Of a stretch of DNA of 64,000 bases, positions 46,652 through 55,562 are shown piece after piece. The translations under genes were made by a program, and so were the position numbers. Every line of letters begins with the position of its first letter. The first letter of the stretch is position 1. Location of the stretch: positions 62,001 through 126,000 of the forward strand of contig SVKO01000006.1 in NCBI GenBank assembly GCA_015068455.1, given 5' to 3'. Under the pieces are notes generated by a model. That model saw only the letters and a list, made by a program, of their open reading frames with translations. It was not told the DNA's origin and did no database searches. This DNA comes from Oscillospiraceae bacterium. Its GTDB lineage: Bacteria; Bacillota; Clostridia; Oscillospirales; Oscillospiraceae.

Positions 46652-47223
46652 ATGCGCCCCTCCATGCACCGGGCCGCCGCCAGCCCCGCCGTCACAGAAA
46701 GCAGCGACGTCAGCCAAACCGCGGGGACGATGGCATAGGGCGCAGCGGCGCCGAGGGAGGCCCGGAGGGCCGCCACCGTGGTGGGGATGATCTGGATGGA
46801 AGCTGTGTTCATGACGATCAGGCGGCACATTTCATCCGAGGCCGTATCGGAGCCGGAGAGGACGCGCATCCTGCGCACCGCCCGGATGCCCATGGGGGTG
46901 GCGGCGTTGCCGAGCCCCAGGGCATTGGCGCTCAGATTCTGGCCGATGGCTGCGCAGGCCTCCGCATCGTTCGCTGCACGGGGAAAGATCCGGCGCAGGA
47001 CGGGCCGCAGCAGCCGTGCCAGCGCCGCTGTGCATCCGGCACGCTCCATGGCGCACTGCAGCGCCGACCAGAGGCTGACAGGCCCCGCCAGTCGCAGCGC
47101 CAGGTGCACCGCATCGGAGGCGCCCGCCAGCATCGCCGCATTCACCTGCGCGCCCCGGCCGAAAAAAACCGCCCCGAAAACCGACAGTATATATAACGCT
47201 GCAATGATCCACGATAGGAGCAC
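46648..47223 (-). CDS. spmA: Spore maturation protein A
   Basis: A 191-residue membrane protein with the SpmA signature ANALGLGNAATPMGIRAV and MNTASIQIIPTTVAALR. The start is GTG at 47223, preceded by GGAGGTGA; longer in-frame extension would run into the abrB promoter region. Co-transcribed with spmB. Confidence 0.9.
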   Translation of the reverse strand: MLLSWIIAALYILSVFGAVFFGRGAQVNAAMLAGASDAVHLALRLAGPVSLWSALQCAMERAGCTAALARLLRPVLRRIFPRAANDAEACAAIGQNLSANALGLGNAATPMGIRAVRRMRVLSGSDTASDEMCRLIVMNTASIQIIPTTVAALRASLGAAAPYAIVPAVWLTSLLSVTAGLAAARCMEGRI

Positions 47224-47295
47224 GCGTTCACCTCCCGGCCAGGTATTGTGGATGCCGTTTTTTATGTGATTTTCGCATTTTATCGCGTTTATCTG

Positions 47296-47324
47296 TTGAC
47301 AGTTGTCGCAAAATGTCATATAAT
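47296..47324 (+). promoter_or_regulatory. abrB-type gene promoter
   Basis: TTGACA (47296-47301), 17 nt, TATAAT (47319-47324), consensus at both boxes. Confidence 0.85.
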
Positions 47325-47361
47325 TTGTATATGAACATTGATTACAAAGGTGGAGTCCGAC

Positions 47362-47616
47362 ATGAAATCTACGGGTATTGTACGCAAGGTAGACGAACTC
47401 GGCCGGATCGTTCTTCCGATCGAGCTCCGGCGCAATCTTGACATCGCCGAACGCGATGAACTGGAGATCTATGTTGACGGCGACAATGTGATCCTTCACA
47501 AGCACGAAGCGGCCTGTGTTTTCTGTGGCAGCGGCAGCATGCTGTATCCGTATCAGGGCAAGCATGTTTGCGGCAAGTGCATCAAATCACTGGAAGCACT
47601 GCGCTCGGAGGACTGA
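47362..47616 (+). CDS. AbrB-family transition-state regulator with C-terminal zinc ribbon
   Basis: An 84-residue regulator. Residues 1-48 are an AbrB/SpoVT swapped-hairpin DNA-binding domain (MKSTGIVRKVDELGRIVLPIELRR). Residues 50-80 contain CVFCGSG and CGKCI, a four-Cys metal-binding knuckle not found in Bacillus AbrB but common in clostridial relatives. The ATG at 47362 (GGTGGAG upstream) is chosen over a TTG at 47338. Divergent from spmA/spmB, which it could regulate. Confidence 0.88.
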   Translation: MKSTGIVRKVDELGRIVLPIELRRNLDIAERDELEIYVDGDNVILHKHEAACVFCGSGSMLYPYQGKHVCGKCIKSLEALRSED

Positions 47617-47740
47617 GTCCCCGCCGCTCCCATTCCCGCGCCTTTTCCCACGGGCAGATGCGCGCCGTCATTCTCATCAAGCAGCCACGCGTCCGCGGCC
47701 TCACGTTCGAGCGCCGCGGGCGTCTTTCTTCTGCCCTTTC

Positions 47741-47769
47741 TTGACACCTTTTTGCCCCAATGGTATGAT
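47741..47769 (+). promoter_or_regulatory. Promoter of the C-GCAxxG-C-C gene
   Basis: TTGACA (47741-47746), 17 nt, TATGAT (47764-47769). The rest of 47617-47853 holds no gene I can support. Confidence 0.8.
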
Positions 47770-47853
47770 AAGAAAAATGCCGCCTGCCGGCTGAAACACC
47801 CTATGCTTTTTCTGCGCGCCGTATGCCGGCGCCGACACCGGAAAGGAGCTCCC

Positions 47854-48303
47854 ATGACAAAAAAAGAACGCGCCATGGCGCTTTTTACCCAGGGCTATAA
47901 CTGCGCCCAGTCCGTTGTGCTGGCCTTTGCCGACGAGCTGGATGCGGATGAAGCAACCCTTGCCAGACTCAGCAGCAGCTTCGGCGGCGGCCTGGGCCGG
48001 ATGCGGGAGGTCTGCGGCGCCGTGAGCGGCATGGCCATCGTCCTGGGCCTTCTGGAGGGATACGACGATCCCGCCGACAACGCCGCCAAGGCGGCGCATT
48101 ATGAGCGCATCCAGGCGGCTGCAAAGAAATTTGAAGCGGAGAACGGCTCCATCGTCTGCCGGGAGCTGCTGGGCCTGCACCGGAAGCACGACGCCCCCTC
48201 CCCCTCCGCGCGATCCGCCGATTTCTACCAAAAGCGCCCCTGCCGGGAGCTGGTGGGCATGGCGGCGGAGATTCTGGAGACGCAGCTGAAGCAATCGTCC
48301 TGA
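47854..48303 (+). CDS. C-GCAxxG-C-C family redox protein
   Basis: A 149-residue small protein with GYNCAQSV near the N-terminus, the central CGAVSG motif and two more Cys (about 101 and 131), the pattern that names the C_GCAxxG_C_C family. Members are thought to bind a metal or act in redox; the reaction is not established. GGAAAGGAG precedes the ATG at 47854; the longer upstream frame has no ribosome site. The 5'-nucleotidase-like gene follows 14 nt later. Confidence 0.85.
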   Translation: MTKKERAMALFTQGYNCAQSVVLAFADELDADEATLARLSSSFGGGLGRMREVCGAVSGMAIVLGLLEGYDDPADNAAKAAHYERIQAAAKKFEAENGSIVCRELLGLHRKHDAPSPSARSADFYQKRPCRELVGMAAEILETQLKQSS

Positions 48304-48317
48304 CAGAAAGGAAGAAC

Positions 48318-49784
48318 ATGGATAACGAGATCACAAAACTGACGATCCTGCACTCCAACGATCTGCACGGCGATTTTATGCCCAGGCAGATCGGCGAGCA
48401 CGAGGTGGGCGGCCTGCCCCGCCTGTCGGGCTACATCAAGAAGGTCCGCGCCGAGAAGGAAAACGTCCTGTATGCCATCGCGGGCGATCTGTTCCGCGGC
48501 TCCATCATCGACTCGGAATACTGCGGCCTTTCCACCATCGACCTGGTGAATATCCTGCGACCGGACGTCACCACCGTGGGCAACCACGAGGTGGACTACG
48601 GTCTGGCGCACCTGCTGTTCCTGGAAAAATGCGCCCGCTTCCCCATCATCAACGCCAATCTGTTCGTGACGATGAACGGGGCGCGGCTGTTCATGCCCTA
48701 TCTGAATATCGACGTCGGCGGCATGCGCATCCTGTTCATCGGCATCCTCACCGAGGAGATTCTGGCCTCCACCCGCCAGGAGAAGATCATCGGCACCTTC
48801 ATTGACCTCAAGGAAGCGGCCCGGGAGATCGGCGTGATTTGCGACAACTACCGCACCGTCAAGACCGACATGACCATTCTGCTGACCCACATCGGCCTGG
48901 AGATGGACAAGCAGCTCGCCGCGCAGCTGGATCCCGACTGGGGCGTAAATCTCATCATCGGCGGCCACTCCCACTCCTATATGCGTCAGCCAGCGGTGGT
49001 CAACGGCATCCCCATCGTGCAGGCCGGCACCGGCACCCGGATCATCGGCCAGTTTGACCTGCAGTATGACCGGGAGAAAAAGGAGCTTGTGGATCTGCGC
49101 TGGCACTGCGTACCCATCAACGAAAAAACCGCGCCCAAGGATGAGGTCATGGAGGACCTGCTCGACAGCTACCGCTCCGAGACCGACAAAAAATACAAGC
49201 GCGTCGTGTGCCACTGGGCCCGGAAGCTGACCCACCCCAGGCGGGAGCAGGAGACGGAGATGGGCAACCTCTACGCCGACGCCATCCAGACCGATTCCAG
49301 CTTCGACATCATGATGGTGGGCTCCGGCTCCATCCGCAAGAAGGAGCTCGGCCCCGTGCTGGAATACCAGGACATGGTGGAGAACACCCCCTTCGACGAC
49401 GCCATCTGGATGTTCGAGGTCACGGGCGCCCAGTTCCGCCGGATCGTGAAGCATCTGCTGCGGGACGACGCCTGGAAGGGCGAAACGGAGTTTTACCAAT
49501 TCTCCCAGGGCGTGCGCATCCTCTACAACCGCACGACGAAGGAACTGCTGGAGCTCAAGTTCCACGGCGAGGACGTGACCGACGGCATGCGCCTCAAGCT
49601 CGCCCTGCAAAATTACCACTTCAAGAATTTTGACGACTTCATGGGCGTGCCCCTGGAGGAGGTCCGGCAGAACATGCGCCCCCGGGTGGTGGCCACCTCC
49701 TTCAACAACATCATGGAGGAATACTTCGCCACCCACGACAATCTGGACGCCCACGTGGAGGGCCGGATCGAAATCATAGATTAA
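48318..49784 (+). CDS. 5'-nucleotidase/UshA-like metallophosphatase, no signal peptide
   Basis: A 488-residue two-domain enzyme. The N-terminal metallophosphoesterase has SNDLHGD, AGDLFRG, GNHEVDYG and GGHSHS, and the C-terminal part (about 300-488) is the 5'-nucleotidase substrate domain. Most homologues are secreted; this one has no signal sequence, so it probably works in the cytosol on nucleotides or cofactors. It is in one transcript with the redox gene upstream. Confidence 0.88.
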   Translation: MDNEITKLTILHSNDLHGDFMPRQIGEHEVGGLPRLSGYIKKVRAEKENVLYAIAGDLFRGSIIDSEYCGLSTIDLVNILRPDVTTVGNHEVDYGLAHLLFLEKCARFPIINANLFVTMNGARLFMPYLNIDVGGMRILFIGILTEEILASTRQEKIIGTFIDLKEAAREIGVICDNYRTVKTDMTILLTHIGLEMDKQLAAQLDPDWGVNLIIGGHSHSYMRQPAVVNGIPIVQAGTGTRIIGQFDLQYDREKKELVDLRWHCVPINEKTAPKDEVMEDLLDSYRSETDKKYKRVVCHWARKLTHPRREQETEMGNLYADAIQTDSSFDIMMVGSGSIRKKELGPVLEYQDMVENTPFDDAIWMFEVTGAQFRRIVKHLLRDDAWKGETEFYQFSQGVRILYNRTTKELLELKFHGEDVTDGMRLKLALQNYHFKNFDDFMGVPLEEVRQNMRPRVVATSFNNIMEEYFATHDNLDAHVEGRIEIID

Positions 49785-49788
49785 AAAA

Positions 49789-49813
49789 TGAGGCATGGCG
49801 CCGCCATGCCTCA
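49789..49813 (-). terminator. Terminator between convergent genes
   Basis: A perfect 12-bp dyad TGAGGCATGGCG/CGCCATGCCTCA. On the minus strand it is followed by a T run, so it mainly serves the acylphosphatase gene. Confidence 0.8.
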
Positions 49814-49821
49814 AACTGTAT

Positions 49822-50109
49822 TCAATCATAACCCCGGACACCGAAGCGGCGGTCATGGGGCTTGAGGGGCAGCTCGGTGATATCCATATGGTTGATATGG
49901 ATATGGCTCGCGCCCTTGAGCTGGAGAAGGAGCTTGCGCACCCGGCTGACGCCGCCCTGCACCTCCATCTCCACCCGGCCGTCGGGCAGATTGTCCACCC
50001 AGCCGGTCAGATACAGATCCCTCGCCAGGTAATAGGCCGTGTAGCGGAAGCCCACGTGCTGCACCCGGCCGGAAAACAGGACCCGCCAACGGACCTGCTG
50101 CTCGCCCAT
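49822..50109 (-). CDS. acyP: Acylphosphatase
   Basis: A 95-residue enzyme that hydrolyses acyl phosphates. The family signature is complete: GRVQHVGFRYTA (catalytic Arg in the phosphate-binding loop) and GWVDNLPDGRVE (catalytic Asn). The ATG at 50109 (GGGAG upstream) is preferred over one nine codons earlier. Confidence 0.93.
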   Translation of the reverse strand: MGEQQVRWRVLFSGRVQHVGFRYTAYYLARDLYLTGWVDNLPDGRVEMEVQGGVSRVRKLLLQLKGASHIHINHMDITELPLKPHDRRFGVRGYD

Positions 50110-50180
50110 ATTCTCATCTCCCTTCCGTTCAAGCAAAGTATATCCCGCGGCGAAATCAAAGTCAAGAAAAGGAGGCAGCC

Positions 50181-51287
50181 ATGCACGTTCTGCTTTTGAG
50201 CTGCAGCACCGGCGAAGGCCACAACCACTGCGCCCGCGCCGTCCGCCAGTCTCTGGAGGCCATGGGCCACGAGACGGATTTTTTCGACATGCTGCATCTG
50301 TTCGGCGAGCCCGCTCCCATCAGCGTGGAGGGACTGCTGAACGTGATCTCCACGAAGGCCCCGAACCTCTTCGGTCTCATGTACAAAGCCGGTGAGCGGG
50401 TCAGCGCCCTGGGCGTCACCTCGCCGGTATACTTGGTGAACACCACCTACGGCGACGAGCTGTGCAATCTCATCAATCAGATCGACTATGACGCCGTTGT
50501 GTGCTCCCATCTGTTTCCCATGGAAACCCTCACCTATATCCGCCGCAATTACGACCTGCGGGCAAAATGCTACGGCATCCTCTCGGACTACACCTGTATC
50601 CCCTTCCTGGCCAAGACGGAGCTCGACGCTTATTTCCTGCCCCATGAGATGGTGCGAGCCGAATGCGTACGGGCGGGGATCCCGGCAGAGAAACTGATCG
50701 TCACAGGCATGCCGGTGGCGGCGGCCTTCCGGGAAACCATGACAAAGGCTGAGGCGCGGGAAGCCCTGAACATCCCGGCGGAAAAGAAGCTCTATCTGGT
50801 CATGACCGGCGGCATCGGCTGCGGCGACGCCATCGGCCTGTGCGAACGTCTGCTGGTCCTGCCGGACGAGGACGCGCTGATCTACGTGCTGGCAGGCCGG
50901 AACCAGGAGCTTCTGGACCGTCTGGAGGAAAAGTACGGCGGCAATTCCCCGGTGCGCGCCGTGCCATTTACGGACCGGGTCAGCGCGTACATGCGCGCAG
51001 CGGACGTGCTCCTGTCCAAGGCCGGCGGCATCTCCAGCGCTGAGGCAGCGGTGGTGGGCGTACCGCTGGTGCACACCATGATGATCCCCGGCGTGGAGAC
51101 AAAAAACGCGGACTTCTTCGCCGGCCTCGGCATGTCCCTGCGGGCCGACACCCCTGAAGCCGCCGCCCGCTTCGCCGACCGCATCGTCTACGACGGCAAG
51201 ACCGCGGCAAAAATCATCGCAGCGCAGCGGGCCCATATGCCGCCCGACGGCGCGGAGAAGATCGCGGAATATGTGCTGAATCATTAA
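50181..51287 (+). CDS. MGDG synthase/UgtP-like glycosyltransferase
   Basis: A 368-residue GT28-type enzyme. The N-terminal LLLSCSTGEGHNHCA block is the lipid-acceptor domain of MGDG synthase and UgtP, and the C-terminal SKAGGISSAEA and PVHTM-like segments bind the UDP-sugar. It probably adds hexose to diacylglycerol, giving glycolipids or the lipoteichoic acid anchor. Sugar donor and acceptor are inferred. AAAGGAGG precedes the ATG; the divergent acyP gene is 71 nt away. Confidence 0.85.
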   Translation: MHVLLLSCSTGEGHNHCARAVRQSLEAMGHETDFFDMLHLFGEPAPISVEGLLNVISTKAPNLFGLMYKAGERVSALGVTSPVYLVNTTYGDELCNLINQIDYDAVVCSHLFPMETLTYIRRNYDLRAKCYGILSDYTCIPFLAKTELDAYFLPHEMVRAECVRAGIPAEKLIVTGMPVAAAFRETMTKAEAREALNIPAEKKLYLVMTGGIGCGDAIGLCERLLVLPDEDALIYVLAGRNQELLDRLEEKYGGNSPVRAVPFTDRVSAYMRAADVLLSKAGGISSAEAAVVGVPLVHTMMIPGVETKNADFFAGLGMSLRADTPEAAARFADRIVYDGKTAAKIIAAQRAHMPPDGAEKIAEYVLNH

Positions 51288-51292
51288 CAAGC

Positions 51293-51320
51293 ACGCCGCC
51301 TCCCGGTCGGGAGGCGGCGT
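51293..51320. terminator. Bidirectional terminator
   Basis: ACGCCGCCTCCCG/CGGGAGGCGGCGT perfect stem with a 2-nt spacer, then ACTTTATT, between two converging genes. Confidence 0.8.
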
Positions 51321-51323
51321 ACT

Positions 51324-51836
51324 TTATTCCGTATAGACGAGCCGGAAGGTCGTCTCAATACAGCCTGTATCCCTGAAATCTGTTTGCAGGAGATATTCCC
51401 CGGAATCCAGGGGACCCAATGGCGTCAGATCAAACACATATGTCATGCGCTGTCCGTCTTCCAGCGTATACAGGCATTCCGGCCAGGCCCAGTCCTCGGG
51501 CCAGGGGATCGGGTTCCAAGCTTCGCCGTCCCTGACGCTGAGTTTGAAGGTTCCAAAATAATCCCATCGTTCGCCGCTGGCGTTGGACAACTCCGCCGTG
51601 AGCTTTCCGTCCTGATAGTCGGTGATGCGCACCGTGTGGCCGTCTGCCGTGCCCGGCTCACAGCCGTCCAGGATGAGCTTCGGGCGCATGGCCTCGATCT
51701 GCTCGTCCGTCGGAACGGGGTCGGGCTCCGTTTTTTCCATTCCGTCGCCGTCGAGCATGGGGTCCTCCGGCATGCTCGTCACGCAGCCGGAGAGCAGAAA
51801 GGCGCACAGCAGCGCAAAAATCAGCAGCCGTTTCAT
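51324..51836 (-). CDS. Uncharacterised lipoprotein
   Basis: A 170-residue protein with a lipoprotein signal peptide: a hydrophobic stretch ending in LLSGC, so Cys18 would be lipidated. The mature part is acidic with several Trp (WDYFG, WPEDWAWPE) and a beta-rich profile like an Ig-type or carbohydrate-binding fold, but I cannot name a family. It follows bcp by 4 nt on the minus strand. Confidence 0.8.
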   Translation of the reverse strand: MKRLLIFALLCAFLLSGCVTSMPEDPMLDGDGMEKTEPDPVPTDEQIEAMRPKLILDGCEPGTADGHTVRITDYQDGKLTAELSNASGERWDYFGTFKLSVRDGEAWNPIPWPEDWAWPECLYTLEDGQRMTYVFDLTPLGPLDSGEYLLQTDFRDTGCIETTFRLVYTE

Positions 51837-51840
51837 CGCC

Positions 51841-52296
51841 TCACCCCAGAAATGCCAGCAGGTCCGCGGCGTTGCTGTCGGCCTTGACCTTATAATCCGC
51901 CCGGACAATCACGCCCTGCTCGTCGATGACGAAGCTCGAGCGCACCACGCCCATGGAGACCTTGCCGTAGTTCCTCTTCTCCTGCCACACGCCGTAGGCC
52001 TCGATGGCCCGGCGCTCCGGGTCGGACAGCAGAACAAAGGGCAGGGCATTTTTCTCCGCAAACTTCTGATGGGAAGCGCTCGAATCCTTGCTGATGCCGA
52101 TGACCGCGGCGCCGCGGGCGGCAAATTCCGCGTTCAGCGCAGCGTAGGCCAGCGCCTGTCGGGTGCAGCCGGGGGTATTGTCCCGGGGATAGAAATATAA
52201 AACGATCTTCTTCCCGAGAAAGTCCGAAAGGCTGACAGGGTTTCCGTCCTTATCCGGCAGGGTGAATGCCGGGGCTTTCATACCGACTTCCAGCAT
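51841..52296 (-). CDS. bcp: Peroxiredoxin, BCP type
   Basis: A 151-residue thiol peroxidase of the PrxQ/BCP family. The peroxidatic Cys is in YFYPRDNTPGCTRQA. The usual resolving Cys five residues later is replaced (GCTRQALAY), so it may be the 1-Cys type. First of a likely pair with the lipoprotein gene; a YunG-like gene lies 1 nt upstream. Confidence 0.92.
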   Translation of the reverse strand: MLEVGMKAPAFTLPDKDGNPVSLSDFLGKKIVLYFYPRDNTPGCTRQALAYAALNAEFAARGAAVIGISKDSSASHQKFAEKNALPFVLLSDPERRAIEAYGVWQEKRNYGKVSMGVVRSSFVIDEQGVIVRADYKVKADSNAADLLAFLG

Positions 52297-52297
52297 G

Positions 52298-52741
52298 TCA
52301 TTTCTCCTTTTTCAAGTATTCGATGAGCGCCTTTTTCAGATATTCGTAGCGCAGGCGCTTCTCCTCCTTGGCAAAATGCACCTCCCGGAACTGCTCCGGG
52401 CAGTTGACATAACATAGCTTCTCATCCCCGAACTGCTCGCTGGTCAGGTCGAACACGCAGCCCCCCGCCGCGTTGAAGCAGTGGAAATTGCCGTCGGGCC
52501 GGGGCACGCCGAAGACCTTGCCGCCGTAGATATCCTGGGCGAGAAACGCGGTGATGGAGCACTGGCCCAGGGTGGGATTGTCTTTGCTCCATCCTGCGCG
52601 CATCCGCGGCGCGCAGGTATCTGCGCACCAGAGATTCAACAGCAGGTCATAAAGCCGCCGCGGATCGCCGACGCCGGCCCACTGCTCCGACGCCGGAAGG
52701 ACGTCCGCGCCTTCCCAGCCGTAAAAGCGATACTCTTTCAT
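52298..52741 (-). CDS. YunG-family protein
   Basis: A 147-residue cytosolic protein. The segment AGWSKDNPTLGQCSITAFLAQDIYGG is the conserved core of YunG-like proteins, followed by FNAAGGCVFDLTSEQF. It contains a conserved Cys-containing pocket (GQC) that suggests an enzyme, but no reaction is known. The ATG at 52741 follows GGGAGAGGGA; upstream in-frame codons add 21 residues. Confidence 0.72.
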   Translation of the reverse strand: MKEYRFYGWEGADVLPASEQWAGVGDPRRLYDLLLNLWCADTCAPRMRAGWSKDNPTLGQCSITAFLAQDIYGGKVFGVPRPDGNFHCFNAAGGCVFDLTSEQFGDEKLCYVNCPEQFREVHFAKEEKRLRYEYLKKALIEYLKKEK

Positions 52742-52800
52742 ATCCCTCTCCCCTTTCTCTCCGAGCATATCATATTCTTCCCCCATTGACAAGCGCCTGC

Positions 52801-52834
52801 GCAAAAAGCGCTCCCCGCAGGGAGCGCTTTTTGC
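52801..52834 (-). terminator. Terminator of the glycerate kinase operon
   Basis: A perfect 15-bp stem GCAAAAAGCGCTCCC/GGGAGCGCTTTTTGC with a CGCA loop; the T run sits within the right arm on the minus strand. Confidence 0.88.
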
Positions 52835-52843
52835 TTGGAAGGA

Positions 52844-54076
52844 TTATCTCAGCAGCGCCACGGCCACGTCGTTGACGTTGGTGCCGGTGGGGCCGGTGAA
52901 GATGAGGCCGCCGGTCTTCAAAAGGGCGTTGTAGGCGTCGTTGTCCTGCAGGACAGCGGAGATCTTCACGCCCTGGGCGGCCAGCTCGCCGCAGGTGTCG
53001 CCGTCGGCATAGCCGCCGGCCGCGTCCGTGGGGCCGTCGGTGCCGTCGCTGCCCACGGAGAATACCGCCGCATTCTCCATGCCGGCGATGCCCTCGGCGG
53101 CAGCCAGGGCGATCTCCTGGTTGCGGCCGCCCTTGCCGCGGCCGGTGAGCTTGACCACGGTCTCGCCGCCGGCGATATAGGCCAGGGCCTTGCCGTCAGC
53201 GGCATGGGTCTTGAGGATGGAGGCCAGGAAGGAGCCCGCCTCCCTTGCCTGGCAGCAGAGCTGGTCGGTGAGCAGGATGGGCTGATATCCCAGGCGCTCG
53301 CAGACCTTGGCCGCCGCGGCGCACAGCTCCCGTACCGAGCCGTTGATCTGGGTGTGGACGTTGTCAAGCTCCTTGGGCGTCTCCACATCCAGCAGCGCCC
53401 GGGCCTCGGAGGACAGGACGAGATTGTACTTCTCGGCGATGGCTCTGGCCTCTCTGGCCGTGGTGGAGTCGGGACAGGCGGGGCCGGAGGCGATCATATC
53501 CAGCGGATCGCCCAGAATATCGGACAGGACCACCGCTTCCACCCGGGCAGGCTCGCAGATCTGGGCGAAACGGCCGCCCTTCACGCCGGACAGGCGCTTG
53601 CGGATGGTGTTGATCTCCACGATGTCCGCGCCGCAGGCCAGCAGCTGGCCGGTGATGCCCTGCAGTTCCTGGGCGCTGAGCAGGGGCTTTTCAAACAGGG
53701 CGCTGCCGCCGCCGGATAGCAGGAACAGGACGGTATCCTTTTCCGTCAGATCGTCCACCAGGTTGATGGCCGCCTGGGTGCCCCGGAAGGAATTCTCGTC
53801 GGGCACCGGATGCCCGGCCTCATAGCAGTCGAAATTGGCGATGGGACCCATGACGTGGTCATACTTCGTCACGACCACGCCCTGCTCAATCCGGTCGCCC
53901 AGGAAATCCGAGGCGGCCTTCGCCATCTGCCAGGCGGCCTTGCCCGCCGCCACCAGCAGCACCCGGCCCGGGAATTCCCGTCCGGCCAGGGCCCGCTGCA
54001 CCGCGGCGTCGGGCTGCACCGCGGCAATGGCCTCGCGGATGATCTCATCCGCATGGGCCTTTAAGACTTGATTCAT
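52844..54076 (-). CDS. Glycerate 2-kinase (GckA/MOFRL type)
   Basis: A 410-residue kinase with the DUF4147 N-terminal domain (VLLVAAGKAAWQMAKAA, LLSGGGSALFEKP) and the C-terminal MOFRL domain (GRGKGGRNQEIALAAAEGI, SVGSDGTDGPTDAAGG). Enzymes of this type phosphorylate D-glycerate, usually to 2-phosphoglycerate. It follows a GntP-family permease in the same operon, which fits uptake and use of glycerate. Confidence 0.93.
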   Translation of the reverse strand: MNQVLKAHADEIIREAIAAVQPDAAVQRALAGREFPGRVLLVAAGKAAWQMAKAASDFLGDRIEQGVVVTKYDHVMGPIANFDCYEAGHPVPDENSFRGTQAAINLVDDLTEKDTVLFLLSGGGSALFEKPLLSAQELQGITGQLLACGADIVEINTIRKRLSGVKGGRFAQICEPARVEAVVLSDILGDPLDMIASGPACPDSTTAREARAIAEKYNLVLSSEARALLDVETPKELDNVHTQINGSVRELCAAAAKVCERLGYQPILLTDQLCCQAREAGSFLASILKTHAADGKALAYIAGGETVVKLTGRGKGGRNQEIALAAAEGIAGMENAAVFSVGSDGTDGPTDAAGGYADGDTCGELAAQGVKISAVLQDNDAYNALLKTGGLIFTGPTGTNVNDVAVALLR

Positions 54077-54093
54077 ATGCTCCTCCCTCTCGA

Positions 54094-55452
54094 TCAGAAG
54101 ATCAGGCTGAGCAGGAAGATCTCCAGAATGGCAGCCAGACCGATGACGAGGGTCATCAGCGTCTGGGTCTTATAGCCTTCCTCCGGCTTCATTTCGCCGA
54201 AGTTGGTGACAACCCAGAAGTAGGAGTCGTTGGCATGGGAGACAGTCATGGCGCCGGCGCCGATGGCCATGACGACCAGGGCGACCTCCACGGGCTTGGT
54301 GAAGCCCAGCACGCCCAGCAGCGGAGCGACAATGCCCGCGGTGGTGGTGATGGCCACGGTGGACGAGCCCTGGGCGCTCTTGAGGATGGCGGCCAGCAGG
54401 AACGGGAAGAAGATGCCCATGGCCTCCAGCACGGTGGCATGCTCGGTGATGAAGTTCACCATGTCGGAGGAGGCGATGACCTTGCCCAGTACGCCGCCGG
54501 CGGCGGTGACGAAGAGGATCGGGCCGACGGTCTTGAGGGTGTCGTTGGTCATGTCGTAGAATTCAGACTTCTTGCCCGCGCCCAGCAGCTGGATGATGGC
54601 CAGCACGGCGCCCACGGCCAGGGCCATGATGGGCGTGCCGAGGAAGATGAAGAAGTCGGCGACGGGGCCTTCCCAACCGGCCATGGTCACGATGGAGGAG
54701 ATGGCCATGAGAATGATGGGCACCACCAGGGGGGCCAGAGCGTTCAGGCCGCTGGGCAGCTTGCCGTATTCGGCCTTGAGCTCCTCATAGGTCTTGACGA
54801 CCTCGCCTTCGGCGGTGAGCTCATCGGCGCTCTTGATCTTCTTGCCGATGAACTTGGCATAGAGCAGACCGGCAATCAGCGGGAAGATGGAGCACAGCAC
54901 GCCCATGCCGATGACCAGCAGCAGATACTCGCCGGCGCCCAGGGTCTGGGCCGCGGCGATGGGGCCGGGGGTGGGGGGAATGAAGACGTGCGCGATGTAC
55001 AGGCCGCAGGAGAGGCAGACGGTCATAGCCACGCTGGACTTGCCCGTGCGCTTGACCAGCGCCTTGCGGATGGGATTGAGGATGACGAAGCCGCTGTCGC
55101 AGAAGACGGGGATGGATACGACCCAGCCCATCAGCTCGATGGCGAGCTCAGGATTCTTCTCACCCACCAGGGAAATGACCATGTCCGCCAGCTTCAGCGC
55201 CGCGCCGGTCTTTTCCAGCACAGAGCCGATGAAGGCGCCGAGGATGATGACGATGCCGATGGAAGTAAAGGTTCCGGAGAAGCCGGCGCCGATGACGCCC
55301 GGGATCTCCCGCAGGGGGATGCCAGCCAGGATTGCGAGAACAAGGGAAATGCCCATGATCGCCAGGAAGGGATGCACCTTCATCTTGGAGATCAGAAGGA
55401 TCATCGCGATGATGGCAATGACAAACGCGATGATCAGTGCGATACCAGTCAT
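54094..55452 (-). CDS. GntP-family permease, probably for glycerate
   Basis: A 452-residue transporter with about 12-14 TM helices and the GntP-family segments GAFIGSVLEKTGAA, VFCDSGFVILNP and HANDSYFWVV. GntP proteins import gluconate or related sugar acids by proton symport; because the next gene is a glycerate kinase, glycerate is the likely cargo here. The ATG at 55452 follows GGAGGAG. Confidence 0.9.
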   Translation of the reverse strand: MTGIALIIAFVIAIIAMILLISKMKVHPFLAIMGISLVLAILAGIPLREIPGVIGAGFSGTFTSIGIVIILGAFIGSVLEKTGAALKLADMVISLVGEKNPELAIELMGWVVSIPVFCDSGFVILNPIRKALVKRTGKSSVAMTVCLSCGLYIAHVFIPPTPGPIAAAQTLGAGEYLLLVIGMGVLCSIFPLIAGLLYAKFIGKKIKSADELTAEGEVVKTYEELKAEYGKLPSGLNALAPLVVPIILMAISSIVTMAGWEGPVADFFIFLGTPIMALAVGAVLAIIQLLGAGKKSEFYDMTNDTLKTVGPILFVTAAGGVLGKVIASSDMVNFITEHATVLEAMGIFFPFLLAAILKSAQGSSTVAITTTAGIVAPLLGVLGFTKPVEVALVVMAIGAGAMTVSHANDSYFWVVTNFGEMKPEEGYKTQTLMTLVIGLAAILEIFLLSLIF

Positions 55453-55496
55453 GTTTTCTCCTCCTAAGTTAATATTTCGGATCAAATCCTGTCAAA

Positions 55497-55525
55497 AGTC
55501 TAGCATCTTTCCCATATTGTGTCAA
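55497..55525 (-). promoter_or_regulatory. Promoter of the GntP/glycerate kinase operon
   Basis: On the minus strand TTGACA (55520-55525), 17 nt, TAGACT (55497-55502). Distance to the GntP start is about 45 nt. Confidence 0.8.
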
Positions 55526-55562
55526 TTGATTTTTGAACATTTTATAGATAATGTACGAAAAA

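Noticed and set aside
47617..47740. A small coding remnant after the abrB-type gene
   Set aside because: Frames exist on both strands, but none has a ribosome site, a family match or a sensible start.
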